Source: Beta vulgaris subsp. vulgaris
Lineage: Eukaryota > Streptophyta > Magnoliopsida > Caryophyllales > Amaranthaceae
DNA length: 64,000 nt
Reading direction: 5' to 3'
NCBI RefSeq assembly: GCF_026745355.1
Contig: NC_079210.1
Coordinates: 27,534,029-27,598,028 of the forward strand
In this document: positions 11,500 to 23,566 of the stretch, in pieces
Numbering within the stretch: position 1 is the first letter of the stretch
Layout: every line of letters begins with the position of its first letter
Translations under genes and position numbers: made by a program
The notes under the pieces: generated by a model
Told to the model about the DNA's origin: nothing
Database searches by the model: none
The model's input: the letters and a program-made list of their open reading frames with translations, nothing else

Positions 11500-12060
11500 A
11501 TTGTGATGATTGAGGTGGAGTTGTCATGTTATTATTGTTGTGGAGTTGTTGCCTATTGTTGTTGTTGCGCCGTTATTATGGTTGTTGTTGTAGTTGTGGC
11601 GGCTATTGTGGAGTAGTTGTGATGGTTGTGGTAGATTATTATGTTGTTATTCTGTTGTTGTGGTGATGTTGTGGTGGGTTATAGTTAAAATAGTTTACTA
11701 GTTTAGAAGATGAATTAGTTTGGATATGATTAAAAAGGTTACGATGATGTGTCTAGAGCTAGTATCATGTGGTTTATAGTTTAAGTATATATATCCAAAG
11801 TATTCAGCAGAATAATATGGTTCACTTGTTATTATATGATTCAAGAAGTTGGAGTGATAAATTTGGGAATATGATTTACTTAGGTTTGTTATGAACATAA
11901 TAGGTGGTGGTTTCTGTTGCTGGTTGTGTTGTTGTATTGTGGTTGTGTTGTTCTGTTATTGTGCTTAATGTTGTGTTATTGGTGTTGGAGTTATTGTTGG
12001 TGGTGGAGGTGGTATTATTGTTGTATGTGTTGTTGTTATATTGTTGTTGTTGTTGTATCG
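11500..12060. repeat. GTT/GTG-rich cryptic simple repeat
   Basis: Imperfect runs of ttg/gttg/gtggt trinucleotides lie inside the solo LTR. This is low-complexity sequence with no coding content. Confidence 0.7.
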
Positions 12061-13770
12061 TTCTTATTGGATAGTCGTTGTTAATGATGCGAGGGAAGTC
12101 ATAATCTTAGAATTGGGAGACTGTTATAATTATTGTAGTTGGAGTTGATATGCATGAAGTCGAGTTATGAGTTATGGGAATGACTTCGTTAATTTCTATT
12201 TGCGGGATTAAGTTTGATTAGCATAATGGTTGCGTTAGAAGAAGATAATTAGAATAGTTAAGTTTGGTTATTGATTATTGATGTTACTGTGAGGTGGTTG
12301 TTGGAGGATGGCTATGTAAACGTATATAATAAAGATGATATGGGAAATCAAGTTATGATGATTGGAGGTTTCGTATAATTGTTATAGAGTTGAGGTAACC
12401 TTTATGTTCAACAAAATATATTTAAATGCTCCTGTGTGCGTTATACTAAATTTTAGATGTCATATATCGTTTATAGTATGTCATGATTATAGATGCATCT
12501 CTATGAGTTAGTTGTGAATTATATTGGATTTTGTAAAGTACCTTTTGTTCAATTATTGGAATTGTTCGAAAAACTATGTTTCTTAAAATATGATTTGTAT
12601 GATAATGAGGAAATGATTCAGATATGAGTTAAGCCAGATAAGGCGAATATGTGTTATGTTATGAGTATTGAGGATTTAAGTATGAATCATTAAATATCTT
12701 ATATTATAAATATGAAAGTGAGGCATGAACATGCACCCGAGTTAGGGCGGTAGAGTCCTAACTGTTGCCTTCCAGGAAGGGCGAATTCCTGGCGTTATAA
12801 TCAGTCCGGTTAAGTCTTGCAAGCATAACAGTAAAAGGTGGGGTGACGACCCTCAACAGTTTGGAGACAGTTGGTACTACGTGGTTGTGGTGGAGTTGCT
12901 GTGAAGCTGTTGCCTATTGTTGTTGTTGTATTGTTCTTATTGGATAGTCGTTGTTACTGATGCGAGGGAAGTCATAATCTTAGAATTGGGAGACTGTTAT
13001 AATTATTGTAGTTGGAGTTGATATGCATGAAGTCGAGTTATGAGTTATGGGAATGACTTCGTTAATTTCTATTTGCGGGATTCAGTTTTATTAGCATAAT
13101 GGTTGCGTTAGAAGAAGATAATTAGAATAATTAAGATTGGTTGTTGATTGTTGACGTTATCGTGAGATGGTTGTTGGAGAATGGCTATGTAGACGTATAT
13201 AATTCAAGATCATATGGGAAATCAAGTTATGATGCTTGGAGGTTCGTATAATTGTTATAGAGTTGAGGACCTTTGGGTTCCGCAAAATATATTTAAATAC
13301 TCCGTGGGCGTTATATTGAATTTTGGATACATATATCGTTTTGGTAATGGCCATGATTATAGATACATCTCTATGAGTTAGTTGTGAATTGCTATTGGAT
13401 TGTTATAAAAGTATCATTTTGTTCAATTATCGAATCGTTCGAAAAACTATATTTCTCCAAAATATGATTTGGTATGATAATGAGGAAATGATTCAAATAT
13501 GAGTTAAGACCGGATAAGGTCGAATATGGTGTTATGTTATGAGTATTGAGGATTCAAGTATGAATCATTAAATATCTTATTTTATAAATATGAGAGTGAG
13601 GCATGAATAGGCACCCCGAGTTAGGGCGGGTAGAGTCCCTAGCTGTTGCCTTCCAGGAGGGGCGAATTCCTGGCGTTATAGGACATGTTCGGGTAAGTCT
13701 TGCAAGCATAACAATAAAAGGCTGGGTGACGACCCTCAATAGTTTGGAGACAGTTGGTACTGCGTGGTAC
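12046..13770. repeat. Tandem duplication of about 0.85 kb inside the solo LTR
   Basis: The segment starting 'gttcttattggatagtcgtt' near 12060 and ending near 12890 is repeated from about 12930 to 13765. The two copies share, in order, the 'gcatgaagtcgagttatgag' block, the 'gagttagggcgg' block and the 'gaccctcaa.agtttggag' block. Copies differ by substitutions and short indels. The second copy continues into the unique 3' end of the LTR. Confidence 0.88.
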
Positions 13771-14323
13771 CCCTCTCCACTCGCGTTCATGCCAAACGAT
13801 CTGATTTTGTGAAAATATATCAACTAAGTTGAGTGTGATTATATGTTACTATAACTATGTGTTAGTTTTCAAAATACACCTAAACTTGTATTTTCTATTA
13901 CACAATGTGTACTCAGCTTTGTTGATGGTGTTGCCATTTCTGTGGCCTGTTACTTGGTGGGTGGCAGAGTCAAACATTGTTGCAGGTTTGGTGTTGTAAG
14001 CTCAGGATTCTGAAGTGAAGCAAGATAAGGATGTCGTCGTAGCTTATGGATTGAGTTTGTATTTTAGATAGTCAATTAAGGAATAGTTTCTGATATATTT
14101 CGTTGTATACAATATTTGGGAATATTAGTCGAGATATCGGTGTAATTGAAGTCTTATATAAAGGATTTTGTTTTGTGGGCCAATAACCCACAGGTCTAGG
14201 ATCGTTTTCTAGGTTATGTTTCCGCTGTGAGTAAATGTTTAATTCGAGGTTTATTAAGCATTGATTGTGATTAGTGAATCTTAAGTGTATTTACCTAGCA
14301 GCTCGGGAAAACGGGCTGTTACA

Positions 14324-14754
14324 AAAATTGTGTCGACAATCCTCAAGATGATGATAATGACTAAAAGAAGAGATATAGGACAAATGATTTTAATATAGTA
14401 GGTCCCATTCCAGAAGTTTGCACTAACTCATTGATTTTCTTTTAAGGAAATCAACATGAAGATAACTATTATGAATTGCCACATTTCCGGAAATTTGACA
14501 GCAACCGTGATCCTTTTGTCTACTTAGTTAGATTTGTGAATGCCTTGCACCCATGGGGCATACCAAAGGAAGATTATCCTATGTTGTTTTATAAGATTCT
14601 AGAAGGACCAGGTCTGGATTAGTACTACTCTTTTGGATTTTGTGGATATAGCTAGTTAGGTATAGTAAAAGCCAACCAAGCCTTCGTTAATTAGGCTCTC
14701 GGGCATAAATGACTGAGGTCAAGAAGTTGACGCTAGTCACTTTGCATCAGAGCG
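14324..14754 (+). pseudogene. Tat-type gypsy gag fragment, left part
   Basis: After the solo LTR the sequence continues VDNPQDDDND and then a gag-like segment. HFRKFDSNRDPFVYLVRFVN is followed by ALHPWGIPKEDYPMLFYKIL and EGPGLD, the usual N-terminal capsid block of Tat/Athila-class gags. It contains stops. The Athila-like element is inserted at 14755, and the same gag resumes at 30057. Confidence 0.6.
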
Positions 14755-16230
14755 TGATGTTATGATTTTATATAGTGTTTTCTCCCCCTACTTATATGCT
14801 AAAAGTGATGCTTATGGTGCTATTAGGAGCCATTTTGTACTAACTTTCTCCATCTAGTTGTGGTTTGCTGTTTTGTGTTGTATTGCAGGTTTTAAGGATC
14901 TATTCCCTACTTTTTATCTATTATATGACCGCTACATTAGACTAGAGAGGTTGGACACTGAGTCCCGAGATCCCGAGGACGCTTTTCCGGAAGCTTGAGT
15001 AAAAGAAGAGCCAAAGATTTGGCTATTGAGCCAAGAAACGACTGAATGATGATCGACCTGACAGAATCGGGCGGTACAGCCCGATCGGGCGCTAAAGCAA
15101 GGCAATGATTTCTGTTGCGGGCCCGAATGGGCGTTGAAGCCTAGTCGTAATTTGGTGTTAACGCCTGATCGGGCGTCTTGGCCCGACAACATCGGACGCC
15201 CATGGAAGATTTGATGCGCAGCTGCTGAGCTTTTAGGCTGTTCGACGACATCGGGCGGGTCAGCTCGATTTCATCGGGCGCCTGTGATTTTATGTTGTTT
15301 TCTATATGTTGGAGCCTAATTGGGTCGTGCGACCTTGGCCCGATCTCGCGACATATCGGCACGCACATTTAATGAATCCCGAGTTGATTTTAGAGATTTT
15401 TTATTATTGGTTTTAGGACTTGTATAAATAGCAAAATTAGAATTCTAGAAGACATTTTTGTTTTGTTAGTTTTCTCTAGAGAGTGTTTCAAGAACCCTAA
15501 TTTAGTGCTTTTTAATTTCAATTCAAGATTGAACCTTTTTTCTTATTCACAAGTTTATTACTTCCTCTATTGTTAATTAGATTCTTTTCTAAGTTATTTG
15601 CAATGTTTTAAAGTATGAGTTTTTATATTAATTTTGTTATTGTTTTCATAATTATGGGTGAGTAGTTTTATTTCTAGGATTGTGGGGATCTATGTATGCA
15701 ATGAGGGATTGATAGATTAGTTTGACTGCCTTGTATTTCAATTATTTCCTGTGATTGAATCTTCATGCTAGATTATAAGTTAGGCCGGATTTATATATCT
15801 ACTATTGCAATTCTGAATCTGCGTCGAGAGGAGAGATAACGTATAGGCTTTCAATCATTAGGCAAAGTGACCCTTGACCATGCGAGAGCGGCCGGGTGAT
15901 CTTTGAGGGAGGTAATGTTCGAGAGAAATTACATGTGCCCTAGACAGTCTGACTTATTAGGTGGTTGTTATTCGTCCCTGGTTTCTCGAATTGTATGCAT
16001 AGTGATCCATAATTTTAGTGCTTTATTAATTGATTTATATCTTCTTATTCAGTTCTGTTATTTGCTTAGTTTAGTAACACAACCATATTCGTCTGATTTT
16101 GTTAGTATAATATTACAGTTCAGATATAATAATATAACTTTCTCCCTATGGATTCGATCCTGACTTCCCTGACTACTAGTTAGTGGACCTTAGGTTATTT
16201 TTGATTAGGTGATACGACTTTAGCCTGTCA
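14755..16230 (+). repeat. 5' LTR of the Athila-like element
   Basis: The LTR begins TGATGTTATGATTTTATATA and ends AGCCTGTCA. It has a TATA box (TATAAATAGC) near 15424 and a cluster of GCCCGATCGGGC-like palindromes at about 15060-15340. Compared with the 3' LTR it retains about 150 bp near 15610-15760 that are absent there. Confidence 0.88.
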
Positions 16231-16262
16231 AATGTTGGCACCGTTTTCGGGAAGACAATTTA
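16231..16262 (+). other. Primer-binding site of the Athila-like element
   Basis: TGGCACCGTTTTCGGG lies about 5 bases after the LTR. It resembles the complement of the tRNA-Asp 3' end used by Athila elements, with substitutions relative to TGGCGCCGTTGCCGGGGA. Confidence 0.7.
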
Positions 16263-16359
16263 TTTATATTTTGTCTGAATTATAGTATTAAACTAACCTC
16301 TACTCTAAAGAACACATGTTCTTTGGAGCATCTCACGTTTATCTTAGTGTTTTTGGTGT

Positions 16360-17760
16360 ATGAGCAGGAAATTGAAATCCCCAAATCTCATTCCATTTGA
16401 TCCGGAGATTGAAAAGACCGCTCGTAGACTCAGAAAGAAAACTAAGCAAGCAAAGCTGTCTGCAGGGACACCCTTCCAAAAGGCACCTACTCCACCATCT
16501 TCACCACACTAAGAATTCCTTGTCTCACCTATTACTCTCAACATGGGTGAGAATGTTACACGAACCTTCAGAGAGAATGCACAACCGTCTCCTGATAATG
16601 TTCCTACCGGGGTACGGATGCCCACTATCGTTGCTATGAATTTTGAGATCAAGTCTCATGTTCTGAATATGGTTCAGAATAATCAGTTTGCTAGGTCACC
16701 ATCTGAAGACCCAAATCAACACCTGCTGAGGTTTTTATAATGTTGTGCTACTCATAAACATGCTGGTGTTACTCCTAATGAGATGAAATTCATCCTATTT
16801 GGCTTCTCTCTGCGCGACAAAGCTCTATATTGGTATAATAAGCTGCTTCCACCATCACCACCTGGGCAGAACTTTCCAAGATTTTTCTTATCAAGTGGTA
16901 CCCTTACCAAAAGACTGCCAATATGAGACATACCATAGTTACTTTCACCCAAGATCCTGGTGAGTCCTGAAACGAAGCTTGAGAGTTGTTCAAGGATCTG
17001 CAGCGTCTCTGTCCTCGTTATAGTTTGGACCAGTGGTATTCATGTTAGATTTTCTACAACCAGAGTTGATGTAGATAAAAGGCAGGTCATTGATTGAGCG
17101 TCCGGTGGGTTCTAAGGGTATGAAATTTTGGAGAAACTAGCATCTAATCAAGCATCCACTATTTGTTCCTCTATGAAAAAGGGAGGTAAACATGATCTTG
17201 GAGCCATTTCCTTACTGTCTGGGCAACTAGCTGCTCTAACCCAAAAGATTGATTCCTTGACGTTAGGTAATGACTCCTACCACATGAGTGTTAAGGCAAT
17301 TGCTAGTGCTTCTAACAACAATGTTCACCTTTGTGATGCTTGTGGGATACCTTGGCACAAATCTTAAGAGTGTCCTGCGCTCCTATCCTCTAATGTAGGG
17401 GGAAGCTGTGAGGCAGTTAATGCTTTTTAGTCACAACTTAGGAACCAGTTCAACCCATATTCTAACACCTACAACCGCGGGTTGAGACACCATCCAAACC
17501 TTTCATATCGGAGTACTAATGTGTTGAACCCTCAGCCTCAACAACCATATGTCGCCTCAACAACAGGGTTAACATTATCAACCTCCAAAACAAGCTCCCC
17601 CTGGCTTCTAGAGAAATCAACCTTAACAACTTGCTCCTACTGCCGACCCAACCATGACGAAGTTGAAGAACATGATGTTCCAGATGCAGAAAGGGTTCAA
17701 TGCTTTTCAAGCCGACACAAAAACTCAACTAGAAAATTTGGGTACTCATAACAAGATGTT
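16360..17760 (+). pseudogene. Athila-like gag relic
   Basis: The first ATG after the LTR opens MSRKLKSPNLIPFDPEIEKT, a normal Athila-type gag N-terminus. After frameshifts it continues FEIKSHVLNMVQNNQFARSP and EDPNQHLLRFL (16621-16737), then FSLRDKALYWYNKLLP (about 16800-16850). These blocks correspond to the capsid domain (FEIKPG.L.LVQ.NQF and FSLRDKA..WL). Later traces reach a region just before the 17654 frame. Multiple in-frame stops, for example at 16738-16740, and shifts make it non-coding. Confidence 0.75.
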
Positions 17761-18670
17761 GGAGACTCAACTAGCTCAGTTGGCTAGTTCTTCTGCTAGT
17801 AGGACAACTGGATCATTACCTTCACAACCAATGCAACCAAGGGATACTGCCAATGCCATCACTCTTAGAAATGGAACACATTATGATGGTCCCACAATGC
17901 TTAAGGATGGTCTGGTTGAGCTAGAAAAAATTACAAATGTCACTGAAACTTCAACAACTCTTGAGAGGGCCACCAATGCAAATGCAGAGAAGCAGATAGT
18001 ACCTGAAAAAGTTTCATCTACCACTCCTGCGATAAAGGTACCATTCCCTAATCGTCTATCGAAAAATAAGCTTGATCACCGATTCGGTAAGTTTATAGAG
18101 GTAGTGATGAATCTTCAGGTAACTGTCCCATTTACTGAACTTATTACTCAAGTTCCTGCATATGCTAAATTTTTGAAGGAAATTCTGACTACGAAGAGAC
18201 CCTTTAATGCAGTTGAAACTGTTGCCTTCGCTGAAGAATGTAGTGCTCTTTTGCAAAATCATTCCCCTCATAAATTAAAAGATCTGGGGAGTTTCTCTAT
18301 CCATTGTAATATTGGCACCATTTTTATTGACAAAGCCTTATGTGATGTAGGTGCTAGTGTTAGTGTCATTCCCCTTAATATTTGCAAAAAGTTTGACATG
18401 GGAGATTTAAAATGTACCAACATTACTCTTCAAATGGCCGATCATTCTGTTAAATACCCCATAGGTATCTTAGAGGGCGTTCATGTGAGGGTAGGTAAAT
18501 TTTTTTATTCCTGTGGATTTTGTTGTGCTTGACATGGAAGAGGATACTCAAATCCCAATCAACTTAGGGAGACCATTGCTTCATACTGCTGGAGCTGTCA
18601 TAGATGTTAAAATGGGAAATTGACTTTGACCCATGCTAGAGGAATCCTGTTATAAAATAGATCTCATCGA
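17654..18670 (+). pseudogene. Athila-like gag C-terminus and protease
   Basis: A 292-codon open stretch (17654-18532) holds the post-gag region (FPNRLSKNKLDHRFGKFIEV, then VPFTELITQVPAYAKFLKEI and LTTKRPF). These are hallmark blocks preceding the Athila protease. The protease itself follows with ALCDVGASVSVIPLNICKKF, where DVGAS replaces the usual D(L/S)GAS, and [14 protein letters not shown]. The frame then shifts to [17 protein letters not shown]. This is the best-preserved part of the element's polyprotein. Confidence 0.8.
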
Positions 18671-18899
18671 TGTGTTGGTTAATGATGACATGCCTCAATC
18701 CCTTCTGTCGGATCCTTTTGGAGGCTTTGCTTTGTTTTACATCTTCCACAGGTGATGATAATACCATGAATACTGAAGTGGATGATTGGGAAGCAGCTCT
18801 TACCTGTGTATATGCTACTCAATCGGTAGAGGTAAAGAAACCTGAACTGAAACCCCTTCCCCCTTCTCTGATATATGCTTTTCTGGATTAATCTGAAAT

Positions 18900-20395
18900 T
18901 GCCCTGTGATTCTCAGTGCTTCACTCAATGATGGTCAAATGTCCCAACCTTTGTTTGTTTTGAGAAAACATAAAAAGGACATTGGATATAGTATTAATGA
19001 CTTAAAAGGCATAAGCCCTGACTTTTGCATGCATAAAATTCATGTCGAGGATGATCATCGTCCTAGTATACAACCCCAATATGCGGGAAGTTGTCAAGAA
19101 AGAGGTTATGAAATTGCTTGATGCTGGGATCATCTATCCCATTTCCGATTCTAAGGGGGTGAGTCCAATTCAAGTGATTCCTAAAAAGGGAGGTATTACT
19201 GTAGTTAAAAATGAGAAAAATGAACTAATTTGTACAAGAGTAGTCACTGGGTGGCGGATGTGCATTGATTATAGGAAATTAAATATTGCCACCAAGAAAG
19301 ACCACTTTCCCCTCCCTTTCTTTGATCAGATGTTAGCTTGTCACTCTCATTTTTGTTATCTAGATGGCTACTCCCGATTTCTTCCAAATCCCTATCCTTC
19401 CACACGACAAGGAGAAGACCACATTTACATGTCCTTATGGTACCTTTACTTATCGAAGGATGCCCTTTGGACTATGTAATGCCCCCACTGCTTTCTAACG
19501 TTATATGATGGCCATCTTTTCTGAGTTTATTATGAGTCCATTATGGAAGTATTTATGGATGACTTTAGTGTGTATGGCATTGAGTTTGATGCATGTTTGC
19601 TAAATCTAACTAAATTTTTGAAAAGATGTGAAGATGTCCACCTGTTATTGAACTGGAGTAGTACCACTTCATGGTTACTGAAGGCGTGGTACTTAGGTCA
19701 TATTATCTCTGATTACCGCTCCTATCATTCGATCTCCAGATTGGACCCTCCCATTTGAGATTATGTGTGATGGTAGCGATTATGTCGTGGGAGATGTACT
19801 TGGTCAGAGGAAAGACAACATCCTTCATGCCATATACTATGCTAGCAAGACACTAGATGAAGCTCAAGTTAACTATGCCACCACGGAGAAGGAGGTTCTA
19901 GCTGTGGTCTATGCACTGACAAGTTAAGGACGTATCTGCTGGTGTCAAAAGTCATTGTATATACCGATCATGCTGCATTGAAGTACAACCTAGCCAAAAA
20001 GGAAGGAAAGCCTAGACTCAATCGGTGGATTTTGCTGCTACAAGAATTTGACTTGGAGATCAGAGATAAAAAGGGAGCGGAAAATGTAGTGGTTGATCAC
20101 TTCTCTAGATTGCAATACGAGGAAATGGAAGAAGGCCTACCCATTGATGACTCCTTTCCTGATTATAAGCTCTTGGGAGTCACTTCTGTCACCCCGTGGT
20201 ATGCGAACTTTGCCAACTTCTGTGTGGGTGGACAAACTCCCGCAGAGTTGAATTACCAGCAGCGGAAGAAATTTCTCCATGATGCCAAGAAGTAATTTTG
20301 GGATGATACTCTTCTTTATAAGCTTTATGTCGACACCATCTACAGGCAATGCATCCCATAGTAGGAGGTACATGAAATTCTGAAGCACTCTCACT
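18900..20395 (+). pseudogene. Athila-like reverse transcriptase and RNase H, 5' part of integrase
   Basis: RT blocks in several frames include VMKLLDAGIIYPISDSKGVS and GWRMCIDYRKLNIATKKDHF, then PFFDQMLA. A frameshifted palm segment corresponds to GYSGF...TFTCPYGTF. The active-site motif is FMDDFSVYG (19555-19581). RNase H is seen as CDGSDYVVGDVLGQRKDNIL, then [20 protein letters not shown] and [20 protein letters not shown] (19942-20130). Integrase begins with PWYANFANF and is cut at 20395 by the copia insertion within the HHCC zinc domain (HEILKHSH). Confidence 0.8.
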
Positions 20396-21016
20396 TGTTC
20401 GGTATATGGTAGTATATGAAGCTCATGGAGGTGTATGGGTGTGGAGATGAGGTTGCGTAGAAGGAAAACGTCATTTGGGACATAAGGCTAACTTTTAATG
20501 GACATATCTTTCAATCTATAAATGATTTTGAGGTGATTCAAAGTGGAGGTGATAGCTTGTTCCGAGAGCTTTCAAATGATAGGTCATATGTCCAATTCCG
20601 GTGAGAAACGAGAAAGTTATGACGGTTTTACGAAGAACTGACGAAAATGACGAGTTTCTTCAGCATTTCTGTCCGCCCGCGGGCTAGGACCCTGCGCCCG
20701 TAGGATGTCGAGCTGCGGGGATGCTGTTTTCCGGATTTTTTTCGTTTAATGAGGGTATAAATAGGTGCCCTAATTACGATTATTGTATTCTTCATCTCTA
20801 AACATATATTTGAGAGAGAAAAAGCTGTAGAGAGAGTTATAGAGTGCTTTTGTAATCTTTCTTGAATATTCATGGATTCCTAGTGCAGATTCGTGGTTTT
20901 TCTCCCAGTTCTTGGGTTTCCACGTAAAATTTCTAGTGTGTTCTTTCCTGCTTTATTATTTGATATTCTATTATTGTTTGATATTATTCTTAGATTGATA
21001 GTCAATAGAACTTACA
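20396..21016 (+). repeat. 5' LTR of the copia element
   Basis: It starts TGTTCGGTATATGG and ends GAACTTACA. A TATA box (GGTATAAATAGG) lies near 20752. It matches the 3' LTR throughout, with differences that are mostly one- or two-base indels in 20640-20740. Confidence 0.92.
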
Positions 21017-22450
21017 AGTGGTATCAAGAGCTAGGTTTAATTATTGTCTAGATCTGGAATAATTAACAATGGAGGATTCAAATATTAGAATTGAGAAGTT
21101 TGATGGGACATATTTTGGATATTGGAAGATGCAAATAGAGGACATCTTATATCAGAAAAACTGTATCAACCTTTGTCTGAAAAGCCTGCTGAGATTGAGA
21201 GGCTAAGTGGAAGTACTGGATAGGCAGGCACTAGCGGTGGTGCGTTTGACATTGGCTCGGACTGTGGCGTTCAATGTCAAGGATATCAAAACAACGGCAG
21301 GATTATTCAAAGCACTGTCAGATATGTATGAGAAGCTCGCAATGAATAAGGTATATCTGATGCGCCGTTTTTTGATTTGAGATGAATAATGGTAGTTCTG
21401 CTGCTGAACATATTAATGAATTTAATTCATTAATAAGTCAGTTATCTTCGGTTAATATTGTCTTTGAGGATGAAGTGAAAGCCCTAATTTTGTTGTCCTC
21501 TTTACCTACTGCTTGGGAAACTGTTGTAACTGCTGTTAGTAATTCTCTGGTAAAGAGAAATTGGTTTATGATGTTGTCCGTGATCTGATTTTGAGTGAGA
21601 GCATTCGAAGGAAGGAGAGTGGAGAATCATCTGGAGCATACAGTGCAGAAGGTAGAGGGAGGGGAAAAGGGAGGAACTTTCAGGGAAAATCGGAGTCAAA
21701 GGGGGACCGGAGTAAGTCAAAAGGCAGGGCTAGTGTTACTTGTGGGGGTGTGTAATGAAGGACATTTAAAGAGAGATTGTCCTAGAGAAAGGAATGGGAA
21801 AGGGAAGAAGAAGGTTCAAGAAAGTGATGATGAAGAAGAAGCATCAACTAACTTGATTTCTGAGTACGATTCCGATGCTTTGATGGTAAGCATGGATGAT
21901 CAGGAAGAGTTGGTTGGGTGCTCGGGATCATGGGTCTTGGATTCGGGTTCTTCTCATCATTCCTCACCATGCAGGGAGTTGTTTCGGAATTTCAAACCCG
22001 GAAAACTTGAAAAGGTCTACCTTGCGGATGGCAAGGCAGTGGAAGTCATGGGGAAAGGTGATGTGAGTGTGAAACTCACTCATGGTGGCTCGTTGGAGTT
22101 GAAGAATGTCAAGTTTATCCCAAGGTTGAAGAAAAGCTTGATATCGTAGCCCAACTTGCTACATCGGGTTACAAGGTTGTGTTTGATGGTGGTTCTTGGA
22201 AGATTGTCAAGGGAGCAATGATCATAGCTCGTGGGACAAGGAGTGGAACACTTTACACCATGGGGAGCACAGTGAAGGGGCCCGGGATTGGGATGAGAAC
22301 TTCATGTAAGGTGTCGTTTGGTCGGAAAACTATCGATAGTGGGCAAGGGATGAGAACCGTGGTGAAGCGGTATCCCGGTGGCAAATTGACCGGTAAGCGA
22401 CACAAGGTGAAGGACGGCACACAAGCATGTATGTGCCGGAAATCCTAAGT
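21017..22450 (+). pseudogene. Copia gag and protease remnant
   Basis: Gag starts near 21069 (MEDSNIRIEKFDGTYFGYWK) and continues with AAEHINEFNSLISQLSSVNI and LILLSSLPTAWETVV (21382-21588). A degenerate zinc knuckle (CNEGHLKRDC; the first CxxC is disturbed) follows near 21750. A 184-codon stretch (21595-22149) then carries the copia protease motif SWVLDSGSSHHSSPCRELF and KGDVSVKLTHGGSLELKNVK. After about 22150 the sequence reads QLATSGYKVVFDGGSWKIVK, the GAG-pre-integrase neighbourhood. Everything from the integrase core onward is deleted. Confidence 0.78.
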
Positions 22451-22954
22451 GGAACAAAGGGTGTATTGTTCGAGTGGGAGCAATGTGAGTTTGCTTTTAG
22501 AACAATGAGAAGCTTCTTTGGCTTAGGTGGTAATTGGTTTTATTGAAGTTTGATGAGACTTCAATGTGCTTCTTTGGTTGGAGAGGAAGTGATTATCTTC
22601 TTTAGTTGTAGAGGAAGGGATCTTCATTTGGTTGTGCTTGTCTCTAAGGTGATCCGACCTCCGGGGTAGGAGGGTGTGTAGGTTCATGGAGTGATGGTGC
22701 AATGATTTGGAGTTAGTGATTAAGAATCAAAATCGGTGTAGACTTTGATATCTTTTGTATTGGAGTTGGTGCAAACTTCAATGTTATTTTCCTTGGTGTA
22801 GAGGAGATGTGTTGTCATGGGATGCTTTAGGTATGTCATGGTTTGGACACGACTCGAGATTGCTTTTGCAGTGGGAGTTGTGTGTAGGATGATGAATGAG
22901 AGGATGATGAAGGTATGAAGTTTTCTTACTTACACCTATCTCCAAGTGGGAGAT
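22451..22954. other. Non-coding tail of the copia element
   Basis: About 500 bp of non-coding sequence rich in 'tttggttg'/'gaggaag' motifs lies between the gag-protease remnant and the 3' LTR. No recognisable pol remains. Confidence 0.6.
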
Positions 22955-23561
22955 TGTTGGGTATATGGTAGTATATGAAGCTCATGGAGGTGTATGGGTG
23001 TGGAGATGAGGTTGCGTAGAAGGAAAACGTCATTTGGGACATAAGGCTAACTTTGAATGGACATATCTTTCAATCATAAATGATTTTGAGGTGATTCAAA
23101 GTGGAGGTGATAGCTTGTTCCGAGAGCTTTCCAATGATAGGTCATATGTCCAATTCCGGTGAGAAACGAGAAAGTTATGACGGTTTTACGAAGAACTGAC
23201 GAAATGACAGTTTCTTCAGCTTCTGTCCCCGCGGGCTAGGACCCTGCGCCGCGGATGTCGAGCTGCGGGATGCGTTTTCCGGTTTTTTTTTTGTTAATGA
23301 GGGTATAAATAGGTGCCCTAATTATGATTATTTATTCTTCATCTCTAAACAATATTTGAGAGAGAAAAAGCTGTAGAGAGAGTTTTGAGTGCTTTTGTAA
23401 TCTTTCTTGAATATTCATCGATTCCTAGTGCAGATTCGTGGTTTTTCTCCCAGTTCTTGGGTTTCCACGTAAAATTTCTGGTGTGTTCTTTCCTGCTTTA
23501 TTATTTGATATTCTATTATTGTTTGATATTATTCTTAGATTGATAGTCAATAGAACTTACA
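22955..23561 (+). repeat. 3' LTR of the copia element
   Basis: It starts TGTTGGGTATATGG, directly after the polypurine tract, and ends GAACTTACA, followed by the TSD TCACT. Confidence 0.92.
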
Positions 23562-23566
23562 TCACT

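Larger units (their letters stand above)
9976..14323 (+). mobile_element. Large solo LTR (Tekay/Del-type Ty3/gypsy) with 5-bp TSD
   Basis: This 4348-bp insertion begins TGTAATAGCCC and ends GGGCTGTTACA, inverted TG...CA termini typical of Del/Tekay chromovirus LTRs. It is flanked by the 5-bp direct repeat AAAAT at 9971-9975 and 14324-14328, which breaks an otherwise continuous gypsy linker. No internal coding region, PBS or PPT lies between the termini, so it is most simply a solo LTR left by LTR-LTR recombination. The size is at the upper end for plant LTRs. A plausible TATA box, CTATAAAA, lies at 10903-10910. Two sets of internal tandem duplications (10030-10440 and 12046-13770) inflate it. 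Lineage assignment rests on the termini only. Confidence 0.85.
20396..23561 (+). mobile_element. Ty1/copia retrotransposon, pol largely deleted, 5-bp TSD
   Basis: This 3166-bp element sits inside the Athila integrase. It has two LTRs (20396-21016 and 22955-23561), a PBS TGGTATCAAGAGC just after the 5' LTR (initiator tRNA-Met type, copia-like), and a polypurine stretch AAGTGGGAGAT just before the 3' LTR. It has a perfect TSD, TCACT, at 20391-20395 and 23562-23566. Internal coding is limited to gag and the start of pol (protease); integrase, RT and RNase H are absent. It is therefore a non-autonomous deletion derivative, younger than its Athila host. Confidence 0.93.
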
